Assembly: GCA_947499095.1 (NCBI GenBank)
Contig: CANMMR010000010.1
Coordinates: 1-64,000, forward strand
Direction: 5' to 3'
Length of the DNA: 64,000 nt
Origin: an uncultured Erythrobacter sp.
Lineage (GTDB): Bacteria > Pseudomonadota > Alphaproteobacteria > Sphingomonadales > Sphingomonadaceae
A model generated the notes under the pieces. That model did no database searches. It was not told the DNA's origin and saw only the letters and a list, made by a program, of their open reading frames with translations. Below are positions 26,745-35,319 of the stretch, piece after piece. Position 1 is the stretch's first letter. Each line of letters opens with the position of its first letter. Position numbers and translations under genes: made by a program.

Positions 26745-26796
26745 CGCGCGCCTGCGCGCGATCCCGACATGTAGCAGTTAGATTGAATGAAAGGGG

Positions 26797-27020
26797 GAGA
26801 GAGGAAAAGCGGGAGCCGGGCCCGGCCCCGTGGCTTCGCCATAATCGGCTGGAAGTTAAGAAATGGTTGAGACCGGCCAGGAAATCCGGGGCGAACCTCC
26901 GGCTGACCAGGCCGGCCTCAGGGGGGACGCGACGAAAACTCATCGCGCCCCCGGGCGCCTGAAGGCGCCCATGGCATCCGCTACGGCGGATGCCCCCGAC
27001 AGGTTCGTCGTCGGGTTTTT
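26797..27020 (+). ncRNA. Candidate structured non-coding RNA
   Basis: A GC-rich 220-nt stretch packed with nested helices. GAGACCGGCC (26869-26878) pairs with GGCCGGCCTC (26910-26919) and encloses an inner hairpin CCGGGGcgaaCC-TCCGG (26886-26902). Next come GGGCGCCT/AGGCGCCC (26953-26970) and GGCATCCGC/GCGGATGCC (26973-26994), and it closes with an intrinsic terminator. It begins with a GAGGAAAAG...GGGAGCCGG motif that recurs at 35.32 kb. No convincing coding frame. Known RNA families were considered but none is recognised; it could also be a long leader or a set of stacked terminators. Confidence 0.4.
26995..27020 (+). terminator. Intrinsic terminator
   Basis: Stem CCCGAC / GTCGGG with loop AGGTTCGTC, followed by TTTTT. 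Confidence 0.65.
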
Positions 27021-27492
27021 CCTCTCTCCTCTTCAGATTTCATTTCGATCAACGGATTGCGAAGTCTATCCTGCTGTTCGATCTTCATTTCACATCTCCT
27101 TTTTGCGCCGGCAGGCGTCTGAAAGCTTTTTCCTTTCACCGACGATTTCCAAAATCGTCGTTTTGAAAAAGTTCTAGAACCGGTCGCTATTGCCCGGCAA
27201 AGCGCGCCCCGGCGGGGTCGCGCGCCGAAGGGCCGCCCGCCGGCGGCGCCTTCCCCGGGCCGGATTCGCGAATGCGAAGAGGTCCCACAAGAACGCGCCG
27301 CCGGTGCGGCTCCTTTTAGGGGGTGTCTTTCCCTTCCACGCGCGCGGGCCGCGAGGGGGAGACTTCGAATCGGTCAACCCGGCGGGTCGAAACGTGACTC
27401 TCCCTGTCGACGTTCACGCGATCGCGGCGCCCGCGTTACTCATCCCAGGCAAATTATCCTAAAAGGTATCATCGACCTTAGGGAGAAGACGA
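27021..27492. other. Non-coding stretch upstream of 27493 gene
   Basis: Begins AT-rich (27021-27180) and continues with an extremely GC-rich, inverted-repeat-dense block (27185-27370, for example GCGCGCCCCGG / CGGGGTCGCGCGC and CCGCCGGCGG). Open frames on both strands here are composition-driven. A promoter for the 27493 gene is expected around 27440-27480, but I cannot define it. Confidence 0.4.
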
Positions 27493-28407
27493 ATGTCCGG
27501 ATTGAACAACGATGGTGAACGGAAACGGCCGCAGCGCCGCAAGCGAACGGAAGGCGAGAAGGAGGCGATCAGGCTCAAAGCCCTGCGCGAAGAATTCGGA
27601 GGCAGTGCGATTGACCCCGACGAGCCAGTCCTTTCGCCGGGATTTCCTTACCGCGCCATTGCCTACGCGTTCAAAGATGCCCAGCAAATCCACGCCAAGC
27701 CGAACAAGCGGTTCAATCCGAAGGCGTTAGTCAAACGGGTCACGGCGGTCTGTTCCCTCACCGACGAGCAGAAAGAGGAACTCCACCGCTGGCTGCGGTG
27801 GCTCAATGATCGTCGATATGTCACGCGCGATGGCTATCAGTCGCCAGTTCTCCAATGGCTCTTGAGTAGGCCGGCGATGAATTCCAGCTGGCCGGGCGAT
27901 GCTGACGGCGTCTGGAGCGCGCGGGTTAATTACGAGCACGAACGACGCTTGGCGGCTAAGCGTGGTAACGCGGACGGTGCCCGCAAGGCCGAGACTGCGG
28001 CGGCTTCGCCTCCCGATCCCGCGACCGGCACGATGCACTCAGACGCTTATGGATCTGGAGCGATTCAGAACCACCGGACTCATGCTGAATCTGCCACAGA
28101 ACTAGTACAGCGGTCCTACCACCACGAGCAACAGTCCAGTTCGCATGACGCGAAGAGCGAGCCTTCGGACGCTATACGGCGCCCTCCACTGCCCCCCGGC
28201 GCATTTCGTAGAGGCGAATGGCTCGCGAACAATTTTTTCGGAGCCATCAAGGATGCGTCCGACGCCGAGCTGGTCGCTAAAGCGACAAAGCTTTCGCATG
28301 ATGCCGATGCAACGCGCATAGCCATGGCGCGCAGCGACGATGTCGCCCGCTGCATCGAACTCATCTTCGATCAGATCGGGCTCCCGTTGCCGGAGGCGAA
28401 CTCATGA
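27493..28407 (+). CDS. Hypothetical protein, mobilization-locus neighbour
   Basis: 304 residues, ATG 27493 with GGGAGAAG upstream. A basic N-terminus (RKRPQRRKRTEGEKEA) is followed by a helical domain (about 45-150: FKDAQQIHAKPNKRFNPKALVKR, LHRWLRWLNDRRYVTRDG), a low-complexity polar middle and a helical C-terminus (ELVAKATKLSHDADATRIAMAR). No family recognised. It lies just upstream of the candidate oriT and may belong to the relaxosome or replication module; that is context only. Confidence 0.65.
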   Translation: MSGLNNDGERKRPQRRKRTEGEKEAIRLKALREEFGGSAIDPDEPVLSPGFPYRAIAYAFKDAQQIHAKPNKRFNPKALVKRVTAVCSLTDEQKEELHRWLRWLNDRRYVTRDGYQSPVLQWLLSRPAMNSSWPGDADGVWSARVNYEHERRLAAKRGNADGARKAETAAASPPDPATGTMHSDAYGSGAIQNHRTHAESATELVQRSYHHEQQSSSHDAKSEPSDAIRRPPLPPGAFRRGEWLANNFFGAIKDASDAELVAKATKLSHDADATRIAMARSDDVARCIELIFDQIGLPLPEANS

Positions 28408-28420
28408 AACGGGGCCAATT

Positions 28421-28452
28421 TTTCCTACAGGATGGGTGTGGGTGCCCCACAC
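28421..28452 (-). other. Candidate oriT (P-type nic site)
   Basis: On the minus strand an inverted repeat GTGTGGG-gca-CCCACAC (28452-28436) is followed by C and then CATCCTG|T, which fits the P-type nic consensus YATCCTG|Y of RP4-like plasmids. The nick would lie between 28428 and 28427. The order, with the repeat upstream of nic, matches RP4 oriT. It sits about 80 bp upstream of the mobC-like and relaxase genes. Confidence 0.65.
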
Positions 28453-28530
28453 GTTTCGCCATCGTGTCGCTAAAGCTCCGTGACGGCGTTTCAAGTGCCG
28501 CCCGCACGGCGGGCGAAGAAGGGCTTGGTC

Positions 28531-29016
28531 ATGGCCTATAGGAAGGGATCGGCCACGCCGAAGAAGCGCGCGAAGCGCCCGTATATCAAGGTCTATGTTA
28601 CTGCCGAACAGAAAGCGCAGATCCAGCGAGAGGTGCCCGACAGAGAGGTCGGACAATATTGCCGGGATCGGATTTTCCATCCTTCGGGCTTGCGCGACAC
28701 GGCGGTCGATGTTGGTGCCAGACTTCTGGCAATGGCGGCTCGGCAGAAGCGCATCGGGGATGCCCTTGCCGCGCTTAAAACGCGACTGGACGATGACTTA
28801 GCGCGTGCGCGAGATATTCCCAATGATGACCCGGAGCACGCATTTCTAGGCCTGCTCGCAAAGCAGCGGCATGAGGAACTGGTTGCGTTGATCGAGGACG
28901 CCAGAGCGACTGAAAGTGCCTTGCTGGACGAGGCGCGCGAGCTGTGCCGCCTGATCGCGCACTGGCAGGAACAGTCCCGCGCTGTTCCCTCGGTCGAGAA
29001 GCGTGAGAGCCGCTGA
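28531..29016 (+). CDS. MobC-like relaxosome accessory protein
   Basis: 161 residues from ATG 28531, with GAAGAAGG upstream. The basic N-terminus (KKRAKRPYIKVYVTAEQKAQI) and the following helix resemble ribbon-helix-helix-type MobC/TraJ nicking accessory proteins (YIKVYVTAEEKAxIxxxA.....YCRD). The rest is helical (MAARQKRIGDALAALKTRL...). Its stop codon overlaps the relaxase start (TGATG), so the pair is co-translated. It is expected to bind the oriT repeat and assist nicking. Confidence 0.7.
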   Translation: MAYRKGSATPKKRAKRPYIKVYVTAEQKAQIQREVPDREVGQYCRDRIFHPSGLRDTAVDVGARLLAMAARQKRIGDALAALKTRLDDDLARARDIPNDDPEHAFLGLLAKQRHEELVALIEDARATESALLDEARELCRLIAHWQEQSRAVPSVEKRESR

Positions 29017-31625
29017 TGGTCATCAATATCTGGCGATACGATAACGGGCGCAGCGGCGTTGCAAGCCCGAGGTTGAAGCAGGAACTCGCTTTTTCGACGT
29101 CGCTCTCACGGGCGCGATACATCTACGATATCCAGTTAAGCGCCGAGGACATTGCGGTGATGGAGCAGGTCAAACCGGTCGGCGATTATGTGAACACAGA
29201 CAGCGCCGAGGAGCACCGGATAGAAGGGCGGCACGCTTACAATCTTGTTTCAGAAGATCCGGAAGGCCAATCGCGGGAGATTGCAATCTACGGCGCGCGC
29301 GCCGGCCTGAAGCGCTTCTGGCATATCGCGGTCAGTAGCCGGGAGGGGGAGCATCTGACGCCGGAGCAACTCGAACACGTCCGTTCGGTCGTTTGCCGGG
29401 TTCTGGGCGTTGCAGATTGCCCATCGATTTGGGCGGACCATCGCGACACCGACAACGATCACATGCACGGCTTGGTGGTCAGCTTCCTGCCCGCAGAAGA
29501 CCGGCCGGTCACGTTCGGTCAGGACTGGTGGAAAGAAGCTGGTCAGATCGCCATGGCAATCATCGAGCGCGATCTGGGTCTCGAGCCCGAACCCAATCGC
29601 CGGTTCGTTGCAGACCGGACAGGGGTCTACCACACTTGGTCCGACATCAAGGTTGCTGACGAGGACGGCAAGATCCTCGGTCGGCCTGAGATCATCGCAG
29701 CCCAGAAAGCTCATAAGTCATGGAAGCAGGACAATTATGCCGCGAATATCGCGCAGTCTGGCGAGGAATGGGACATGGAACGGGCGGTCCAGGTCCTGGC
29801 CAAGTCTCGTATCATGAAATCAAAAACCGCGGCACAGGTGCATGAGAGTCTTGCGCGGGTCGGGCTGAAATACGTCGCTGGACAGAGCGGCGCGCGGATT
29901 GTTGCCAACGGCTATCTTCCTGAAGCTGGGCAGCACGCGCAAGGGCAGTCCATCGCGGCCAGCGAGGCCTACGGCAACGCGGCGCTGCAGAAACTGGGTA
30001 ACCGTCTCAAGGGCGGATACCAACCCGCCCATCCCGGTCTCGTGGTTCGCAAGTTCGTTATGCCGCGGTTCGAGAAGCTGACCGATGAGGAACGTGATCG
30101 CTTCGCCGACCGACGGGCAGAGATCGAGGAGTGCAAGGAACTCGCCGACCATCTCGAACAACACAACGCGCAATCTTATCGCAGGATAAGGGACGTGGAG
30201 AAGGGCAAGGACGTTAACGAGCAGCGGGCTCAGCGCCGCCGGTCCCACGAACGGGAAGTGGCGCGGGTCAAGAAGCTGGAGAAGTCCTTGTCGAAGCCTT
30301 TCAGGGATGCGCGCGTCTTTCCAGAGGAGGCGGGAGATACTGTGGCGCTTATCTGGGGCCCGCCTGCAGGCGGATCGTCGGCTGAAAAAGCGCGACGCGA
30401 GACCGAGGAAAGGCGCGAACTCGAAGATCGCTACCGGATCGAAAAAACCGAGGATGCCCGCAAATTCTGGTATGGCGAAAATCTCGCCTTTATCGAGCGT
30501 CTGCGGACGATCGAGATCGTGTCGCAAAAGCGCAGGGCACGGATCGATGCGCTCAAGCTCGCACGGTATCGCTTCAGACGCCTGCGGATCGCCTCGGCGC
30601 AGAAGATCCGAAAGGGACTCGCCAGGATCGCAGCCGAACTTGGTATTGCGCTCGAGAAAGGACCTCTCAGGAACCTCGCCCTTACGCACGTTGTGTCGGT
30701 GCGCGCAGGTTCGATCCGCAGCATAGTCTCAGCAAGTCGCGCCTATTATGATACGTGGGGCGATCGAAAAGATAAGCGATGGAGGGATCACGACGAACGC
30801 CGCTTGCGCGGCGAGCGCATTCGCACATTCGCCGCACCCGATCATCCGTTACACGCCGGCAAACTTGTCACGAATTACCTTCTGGAGGTGCAAAACATCG
30901 GTCTGCACCCGAATTCCGCCGACCCTGCGCTCGAAACACAGCGCTCGATCGCCGATGAGATCGACCACGACGAGCTCTGGTTGGTGCCGTCGCGTTACCA
31001 AAATTCTTACGAGGGATTGCACTGGCGCTTCCTCGACGATCCCGTTCTGGTCGAAACCTTCAAAGACAAACCTCACCGGCTTCTTCATCCTGCTGTCCAG
31101 CGAGATCTTGCTGCGATAGAAGCGATCCAGATCGAGCGCCGACGATGGATTGCTGCGGCAATCGTGGCTGGAGCCGCTTCGATCGAGGACGGCGAACTTA
31201 CAGTTTTCAAAGACAATGCACCTTGGGCAGCATCCTTCTGGAAAGCTCAGCGGTCCGATCCGACATTTCAGCGACTGATCGCCGTAGCACGAGCGAGGCC
31301 CGACAGGTTCGTGTTTGACGAGAACATCCGGCCTGGACAGTTTAGCCACAATCAGGCGCTGGCGAACGACGACCTTTTGCTTGCCAAGGCCATTGCACGC
31401 CAAATGCACGTCTATGAACGGACCAAAACTGCAACCGCCGTGGGCAATCGATCGCCCATGGTTTCCGCGGCAATGCCGCCGAACAGCGTCGTTGCCGAGC
31501 TGGCATCCGCCAAGTCTTCCCGCACTGAAACCGAGATCTCTCGTCCTGCCGACAGGGCGGATAAGAAACCCCCCGAACCGCCGCGCCATCCTGGTCATCC
31601 CAATCCGGAGGGTGTCGAAAGATGA
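29016..31625 (+). CDS. Relaxase/mobilization nuclease (MOBP-type)
   Basis: An 869-residue relaxase that would nick oriT and pilot the transferred strand. The N-terminal domain has a tyrosine-containing motif (SLSRARYIYDIQL, about 29-41) and the histidine-triad motif HRDTDNDHMH at residues 142-151. The long C-terminal region is charged and helical (for example RIRDVEKGKDVNEQRAQRRR) and may contact partner proteins. It is preceded by the mobC-like gene and the oriT candidate. MOBP is favoured by the nic sequence; I cannot exclude a related class. No TraG/VirD4 coupling gene follows. Confidence 0.85.
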   Translation: MVINIWRYDNGRSGVASPRLKQELAFSTSLSRARYIYDIQLSAEDIAVMEQVKPVGDYVNTDSAEEHRIEGRHAYNLVSEDPEGQSREIAIYGARAGLKRFWHIAVSSREGEHLTPEQLEHVRSVVCRVLGVADCPSIWADHRDTDNDHMHGLVVSFLPAEDRPVTFGQDWWKEAGQIAMAIIERDLGLEPEPNRRFVADRTGVYHTWSDIKVADEDGKILGRPEIIAAQKAHKSWKQDNYAANIAQSGEEWDMERAVQVLAKSRIMKSKTAAQVHESLARVGLKYVAGQSGARIVANGYLPEAGQHAQGQSIAASEAYGNAALQKLGNRLKGGYQPAHPGLVVRKFVMPRFEKLTDEERDRFADRRAEIEECKELADHLEQHNAQSYRRIRDVEKGKDVNEQRAQRRRSHEREVARVKKLEKSLSKPFRDARVFPEEAGDTVALIWGPPAGGSSAEKARRETEERRELEDRYRIEKTEDARKFWYGENLAFIERLRTIEIVSQKRRARIDALKLARYRFRRLRIASAQKIRKGLARIAAELGIALEKGPLRNLALTHVVSVRAGSIRSIVSASRAYYDTWGDRKDKRWRDHDERRLRGERIRTFAAPDHPLHAGKLVTNYLLEVQNIGLHPNSADPALETQRSIADEIDHDELWLVPSRYQNSYEGLHWRFLDDPVLVETFKDKPHRLLHPAVQRDLAAIEAIQIERRRWIAAAIVAGAASIEDGELTVFKDNAPWAASFWKAQRSDPTFQRLIAVARARPDRFVFDENIRPGQFSHNQALANDDLLLAKAIARQMHVYERTKTATAVGNRSPMVSAAMPPNSVVAELASAKSSRTETEISRPADRADKKPPEPPRHPGHPNPEGVER

Positions 31626-31837
31626 CCGCAATCATCCTCCTCATCTTGGGGATCCAGCTCGCCGTAAAATACGACGATCGAGTCCGCACGATTATCGTCT
31701 TTGCCCGCTTCGCTTCCTATCGCCGTCGGCTCGCGCCCATCCTCGCGACACCGCATGATTTACGATGCGCAATTCGCTGCTTTCGCTGCGGAGCAATATC
31801 TCGAGCGGAAGAGAAAGCTTCCGATTTTTCGCGATAA
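31622..31837 (+). CDS. Possible small membrane protein coupled to relaxase
   Basis: 71 residues, ATG overlapping the relaxase stop (ATGA). The N-terminus MTAIILLILGIQLAV is hydrophobic and could be a membrane anchor; the remainder is basic and Cys-containing (DLRCAIRCFRCGA). The frame is only weakly protein-like. A translational coupling signal and a GGAGG 10 nt upstream are the main support. Confidence 0.35.
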   Translation: MTAIILLILGIQLAVKYDDRVRTIIVFARFASYRRRLAPILATPHDLRCAIRCFRCGAISRAEEKASDFSR

Positions 31838-31937
31838 ATGCCGGACGCCACGAACGCCCGATCTACCGAAATTATCATTAAGCGAACCCAGCGACACTCG
31901 CTGCCTTCGCTGGAGCGGACAGGAAAGATACGAAATC

Positions 31938-32588
31938 ATGAGAAAGACAAATTACAAGACGCAGACCGACGTCGATGCGATTGCCAATCGGTTATTGCAG
32001 GAAGCCGGCGGCGATCTCAACAAAGTGTATGGGAACGCCGTTGCTACTGAGCTTGGCATGCCGAAGGGCAATCAGTCGATCTACGACAAGGTAGATGACT
32101 GGAAGAAACGCATGGAGGCGCGGGGCATACAACACGTTCGGCAAGCGCCCGCCGGCCTGCGAGAGGAACTCGAAAGGCGGCTTCGGGCGGGTGTCGAAGA
32201 CATGGTCCATGTCGCGCTGGGGCTCACGGGGAAGACCATCAACGAGGAGTGTCAGCGTAGCGACCAGACCGAGTCCTTGCTGCGCAAAGAGATCGCTCTC
32301 CTCGAAAACGAGCTCGTCGGCGAACGGGAAGCCCGTGCGCTCGCGGACGGAAAGGTCGAGACAATGTCGCAGGAGCTGTCGGCACTCATGAGGGAAGCGG
32401 CAGCCGACAAGGCTCGCGCAGACTTGGCCGAAGCGCGGTTAGACGAAGTTCGTAGCCAGCACGAGACCCTCCTCGACAGGTTGAATGTTGCGCCCCCTCG
32501 TGGCGAGCGTGTGCAGGAGACATTGGAAACCAAGGAGGAAGACGAAGGATACCCCATCGACATGTCGCGGTACGATTACGAGGAGTAA
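31938..32588 (+). CDS. KfrA-like DNA-binding coiled-coil protein
   Basis: 216 residues. The N-terminal part (VDAIANRLLQEAGGDLNKVYGNAVATELGMPKGNQSIYDKVDDW) follows the KfrA N-terminal DNA-binding domain pattern. The middle and C-terminus form a long coiled coil (RKEIALLENELVGEREARALADGKVETM...). Such proteins are plasmid/ICE regulators and partition accessory factors. ATG 31938 opens the domain. A strong intrinsic terminator follows. Function in this island is inferred from family only. Confidence 0.7.
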   Translation: MRKTNYKTQTDVDAIANRLLQEAGGDLNKVYGNAVATELGMPKGNQSIYDKVDDWKKRMEARGIQHVRQAPAGLREELERRLRAGVEDMVHVALGLTGKTINEECQRSDQTESLLRKEIALLENELVGEREARALADGKVETMSQELSALMREAAADKARADLAEARLDEVRSQHETLLDRLNVAPPRGERVQETLETKEEDEGYPIDMSRYDYEE

Positions 32589-32614
32589 CGCATCCTCCCG
32601 ATAGACCGAGAGCG

Positions 32615-32642
32615 GGGCGGCCCAGAGGCCGCCCCTTTTTTT
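32615..32642 (+). terminator. Strong intrinsic terminator after the KfrA-like gene
   Basis: A perfect 9-bp stem GGGGCGGCC / GGCCGCCCC with a 4-nt loop, followed by six or more T. Confidence 0.87.
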
Positions 32643-32712
32643 ATTTCCGCAGCAGGAAAACATGACCGCCTGCACGGCGTCATGCGAACCTTAAAAAGAC
32701 TAGAGTGGAGAC

Positions 32713-32790
32713 CTGCCGGGTGAACCGGCAGAGTGGGAGGAAAAGAGCGTGAACGCTCGGCTTCCGCCTCGCCGGTTCGGCAACGAACCG
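32713..32790 (+). promoter_or_regulatory. Structured leader with three hairpins
   Basis: Three perfect short hairpins in 80 bp: CTGCCGG/CCGGCAG (32713-32731), GAGCGT/ACGCTC (32745-32758) and CGGTTCG/CGAACCG (32773-32790). A GGGAGGAAAAG box (32735-32745) lies between the first two; similar boxes occur at 26.80 and 35.32 kb. Possibly the untranslated leader of the exonuclease operon. Confidence 0.45.
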
Positions 32791-32808
32791 AAAGGCAAAT
32801 CTGCATGA
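32749..32808 (+). CDS. 19-codon leader ORF coupled to the exonuclease gene
   Basis: GTG 32749 follows GGGAGG (32735-32740) at a normal distance. The frame encodes MNARLPPRRFGNEPKGKSA and stops at TGA 32806-32808, which overlaps the ATG of the exonuclease gene (ATGA). Strong ribosome site plus coupling make translation plausible; the peptide itself has no known role and may serve only as a regulator of the downstream start. Confidence 0.4.
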   Translation: MNARLPPRRFGNEPKGKSA

Positions 32809-33692
32809 ATACCGAACATCTCAACCCTGACAGCGAAGCGCTCGTGGGCCGTCTCGAAACCGACGGCAATTACCGCGTCCTGCGCTCAGTCCCGCGGCCC
32901 TACTTCGATCCGCCGAAAGGCGCACCGCCCGATGCGCGATGTGTCGCGCTGATCGACCTGGAAAGCACGGGGCTCGACCCTGCCAATGATCGCATCATGG
33001 AACTGGCGATCATGCTCGTCTGGGTGAACGAGAATGGCGAGGTCGTGAACCACGCCGCGCCGCGCGTCTGGCAGGAAGATCCAGGCGTCATGATCGACCC
33101 GCGTATTACCTGGCTCACGTGCCTTGCGAACCACCACCTGGTCGGCAAGTCGATCCCCGACGAAAAGGTCCTCGCCATGCTGGACCGGGCAGACTTGCTC
33201 GTGGCGCACAATGCATCATTCGAGATCGCCTGGCTGGAGCGACGGTATCCGCAGATCGCCGGTGCCGCCTGGGGATGTTCGATGAAGGACATCGACTGGC
33301 TGCGCGCAGGGATGGACGGACGCGCACAGCAATGGCTGCTGGCGCAGGAAGGCTGGCACAGCAACGCCCACCGCGCCGGCGACGATGTCTGGAGCCTCTT
33401 CTGGCTCCTCCAGCAGCGTCGCAGCGGTTGGGGTGCCGATCCCGAACGTACGCACTTCAAGCGGCTGCTGGAAGGCGCCGACCGCGCAACCACGCTCGTG
33501 CGCGCAACCGGCTCGCCGATCGGGAAGAAGGATCTGCTGAAAGCGCGGCAATATCGCTGGAACGCAGGCGCGACGGTCTGGGAAAAGGAAATCGAGCACG
33601 AGCTCGTCGATCACGAGCGGGCCTGGTTCTATCGCAGCGGTCTTCCGGAGCCCACGCTCAGCATCATGACCGCACACGAACGGCATCGCTGA
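32805..33692 (+). CDS. DnaQ-like DEDDh 3'-5' exonuclease
   Basis: 295 residues from ATG 32805. The exonuclease domain has ALIDLESTGLDPANDRIMELA (Exo I with the DxE pair, about 65-85), VAHNASFEIAWLERRYP (Exo II, about 135) and SNAHRAGDDVWSLFWLL (Exo III with the DEDDh His and Asp, about 185-200). The C-terminal 80 residues (SPIGKKDLLKARQYRWNAGATVWEKEI) look like an extra nucleic-acid-binding or PARP-independent module found on mobile-element DnaQ proteins. It is the first gene of a five-gene cassette and is not the replicative epsilon subunit by context. Confidence 0.85.
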   Translation: MNTEHLNPDSEALVGRLETDGNYRVLRSVPRPYFDPPKGAPPDARCVALIDLESTGLDPANDRIMELAIMLVWVNENGEVVNHAAPRVWQEDPGVMIDPRITWLTCLANHHLVGKSIPDEKVLAMLDRADLLVAHNASFEIAWLERRYPQIAGAAWGCSMKDIDWLRAGMDGRAQQWLLAQEGWHSNAHRAGDDVWSLFWLLQQRRSGWGADPERTHFKRLLEGADRATTLVRATGSPIGKKDLLKARQYRWNAGATVWEKEIEHELVDHERAWFYRSGLPEPTLSIMTAHERHR

Positions 33693-33724
33693 TCGCAGCT
33701 TTCCATCAAACCTTTCACGACCCT

Positions 33725-33758
33725 CACGAAGGCCCGCCCGACCCGGCGGGCCTTCGTG
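33725..33758 (+). terminator. Perfect 14-bp hairpin between the two exonuclease genes
   Basis: CACGAAGGCCCGCC pairs perfectly with GGCGGGCCTTCGTG around a 6-nt loop, 33 bp after the first stop and 22 bp before the next ATG. It could end the first transcript or act as an attenuator of the second gene; no T run. Confidence 0.6.
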
Positions 33759-33780
33759 CATCTGCAACGGAAGAAAACAT

Positions 33781-34680
33781 ATGACCGACAACATCCATAC
33801 CATCGCCACCGATCTCGCCGTGTGGGAGCGCTCGCTCGAGCGGCAGGCAAACGCCTGGCTCGCCGCCCGCGCGCGGGACGGAGCAACCTGTCCGCGCGTC
33901 TACCTCGTCTGCGATTTCGAATACAGGTTCCGGTGCGAGACGCATGGGGCCTGGGCCTACGGCCGCGAACCGAAATACGATCACCTCGGCCGTCGCAAGA
34001 AAGAGAAGGTCCGCTGGCCGTTTCAAACCATCGCCGCGGCCGCCTGGATGGTGGTGCGGTTCGACGGCAACAGCGACGTTCCCGAGATTGCCGATCCGGT
34101 CGTCATGACGCTCGCTGATCATGCCGAAATCGACATCCTGCGCGGCTTCTTTGACGCGCTCGATGGCATTGGACGTGAAGCAAAGATGTTGACCTGGGGC
34201 GGAGAGGCTCGCGACCTCGCGGTGCTGCGTTACCAAGCCTGCCGCCATGGTCTGGATTTACCGGTCCACCTGCGCGATACCTCGCCTCACGCGCGCGAGC
34301 GGATCGATCTGTGCCGCTCGACCGCGGTGCAGGCCGACCCCGTACATCTCGACGAGTATGCGGCAGGTGCCGGCATCCCCGCCAAACCTTCGCCGCCTGA
34401 GGCGATCGGAAAGCTGGTCGAGGCCAGCGAGTGGGATGCGGTCAAGGATCACGTCCTCGCAGATGTGCTGACCACCACGATCGTCGCCCTGCGCTGGCTC
34501 TCCGCCACAGGCAAGATCGGCTGCGACCGCGAACGCAGCGCGATGGCCGTCGCCGATGCGGCGCTGGCGGCCTGTCCGGACAGTGCATTCCTGATCCGCG
34601 ACTTCAAGCCGTGGGCAAGAGACCGGCTGCGTTCAGCGGCCCTGCGCGGAAATGTCTATCGGATGGAGGAACCGGCATGA
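33781..34680 (+). CDS. Predicted PolB-like 3'-5' exonuclease (RNase H fold)
   Basis: 299 residues. A DxE pair in YLVCDFEYRF (about residue 44) fits Exo I of the RNase H-like exonuclease fold; MLTWGGEARDLAVLRYQAC (about 140) resembles Exo II with its Asp; DHVLADVLTTTIVALRW (about 225-240) supplies a C-terminal Asp as in Exo III. This matches predicted PolB-like exonucleases without a polymerase. GGAAG precedes ATG 33781. The stop overlaps the next start (ATGA). Biochemical role unproven. Confidence 0.7.
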   Translation: MTDNIHTIATDLAVWERSLERQANAWLAARARDGATCPRVYLVCDFEYRFRCETHGAWAYGREPKYDHLGRRKKEKVRWPFQTIAAAAWMVVRFDGNSDVPEIADPVVMTLADHAEIDILRGFFDALDGIGREAKMLTWGGEARDLAVLRYQACRHGLDLPVHLRDTSPHARERIDLCRSTAVQADPVHLDEYAAGAGIPAKPSPPEAIGKLVEASEWDAVKDHVLADVLTTTIVALRWLSATGKIGCDRERSAMAVADAALAACPDSAFLIRDFKPWARDRLRSAALRGNVYRMEEPA

Positions 34681-35234
34681 TCGTCCGCCGCATGTCGCAC
34701 CCGCGCGTTATGGTGTCGGTCTGTATCGATGGCGGACGAACGCCGGGCGCCGCGCTGCTCGTGGTGAGGACAGATCCCAAGCGCGGCGCGCGGTTCGAGC
34801 TTGATCGTCGCTCGTTCGGATCCGGCGCGAGGCAAGCTGCTATTATCCAGACTGTCGCAGAGCGTATCCCGCGCGATGCGGCGGTGCTGTTGCGCACTCC
34901 GCGTCTGCAGGATCATGCGTTAAGGCACAGCCTCATCCTGGGCCGAACGCTGCCTCCCCGCCCTCCTGCACTGATCACACGCGACCGGCCCGATCTCACG
35001 ACGATCTGCCTGCCGTGCGGACCACGCGAACTTGCCGATGCGGCGGCGGCCTACGGGATCGTCGCCGAGAAAGGCCCTATGTGGACGAGGTTGGAAGCCA
35101 GAGCCTCACGCGATGCGCAGGCGCTGTGGCTTCTCTTCCTATTGACCCACTGCCGGCCGAAGCAACGCGACTGGCTGGCCTCGGCATGGGAAGCTTGGCG
35201 CAGGATCGAGCGGGCACGCAAGGCACCGAGCTGA
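34677..35234 (+). CDS. Hypothetical protein of the exonuclease cassette
   Basis: 185 residues. GGAGGA (34665-34670) precedes ATG 34677, which overlaps the upstream stop by 4 nt. The first half has alternating strands (VMVSVCIDGGRTPGAALLVV) that could be a minimal RNase H-like core (strand with IDGG, then RFELDRRSFGSGARQAA); the second half is helical and ends in basic residues. No family recognised. It is translationally tied to the PolB-like exonuclease gene. Confidence 0.65.
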   Translation: MIVRRMSHPRVMVSVCIDGGRTPGAALLVVRTDPKRGARFELDRRSFGSGARQAAIIQTVAERIPRDAAVLLRTPRLQDHALRHSLILGRTLPPRPPALITRDRPDLTTICLPCGPRELADAAAAYGIVAEKGPMWTRLEARASRDAQALWLLFLLTHCRPKQRDWLASAWEAWRRIERARKAPS

Positions 35235-35319
35235 AAGCCGGACAGGGCCGCTTCGCCGTGGAGGTGTAGCGGCAATCGGATCGGCCGTAGTGATGACGGC
35301 GATAACGAAGGAAGTAAGA

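Noticed and set aside
27174-27462. Overlapping open frames on both strands in the GC-rich block
   Set aside because: Both arise from inverted-repeat-dense GC sequence, have no ribosome site and read as Arg/Pro/Ala-rich nonsense.
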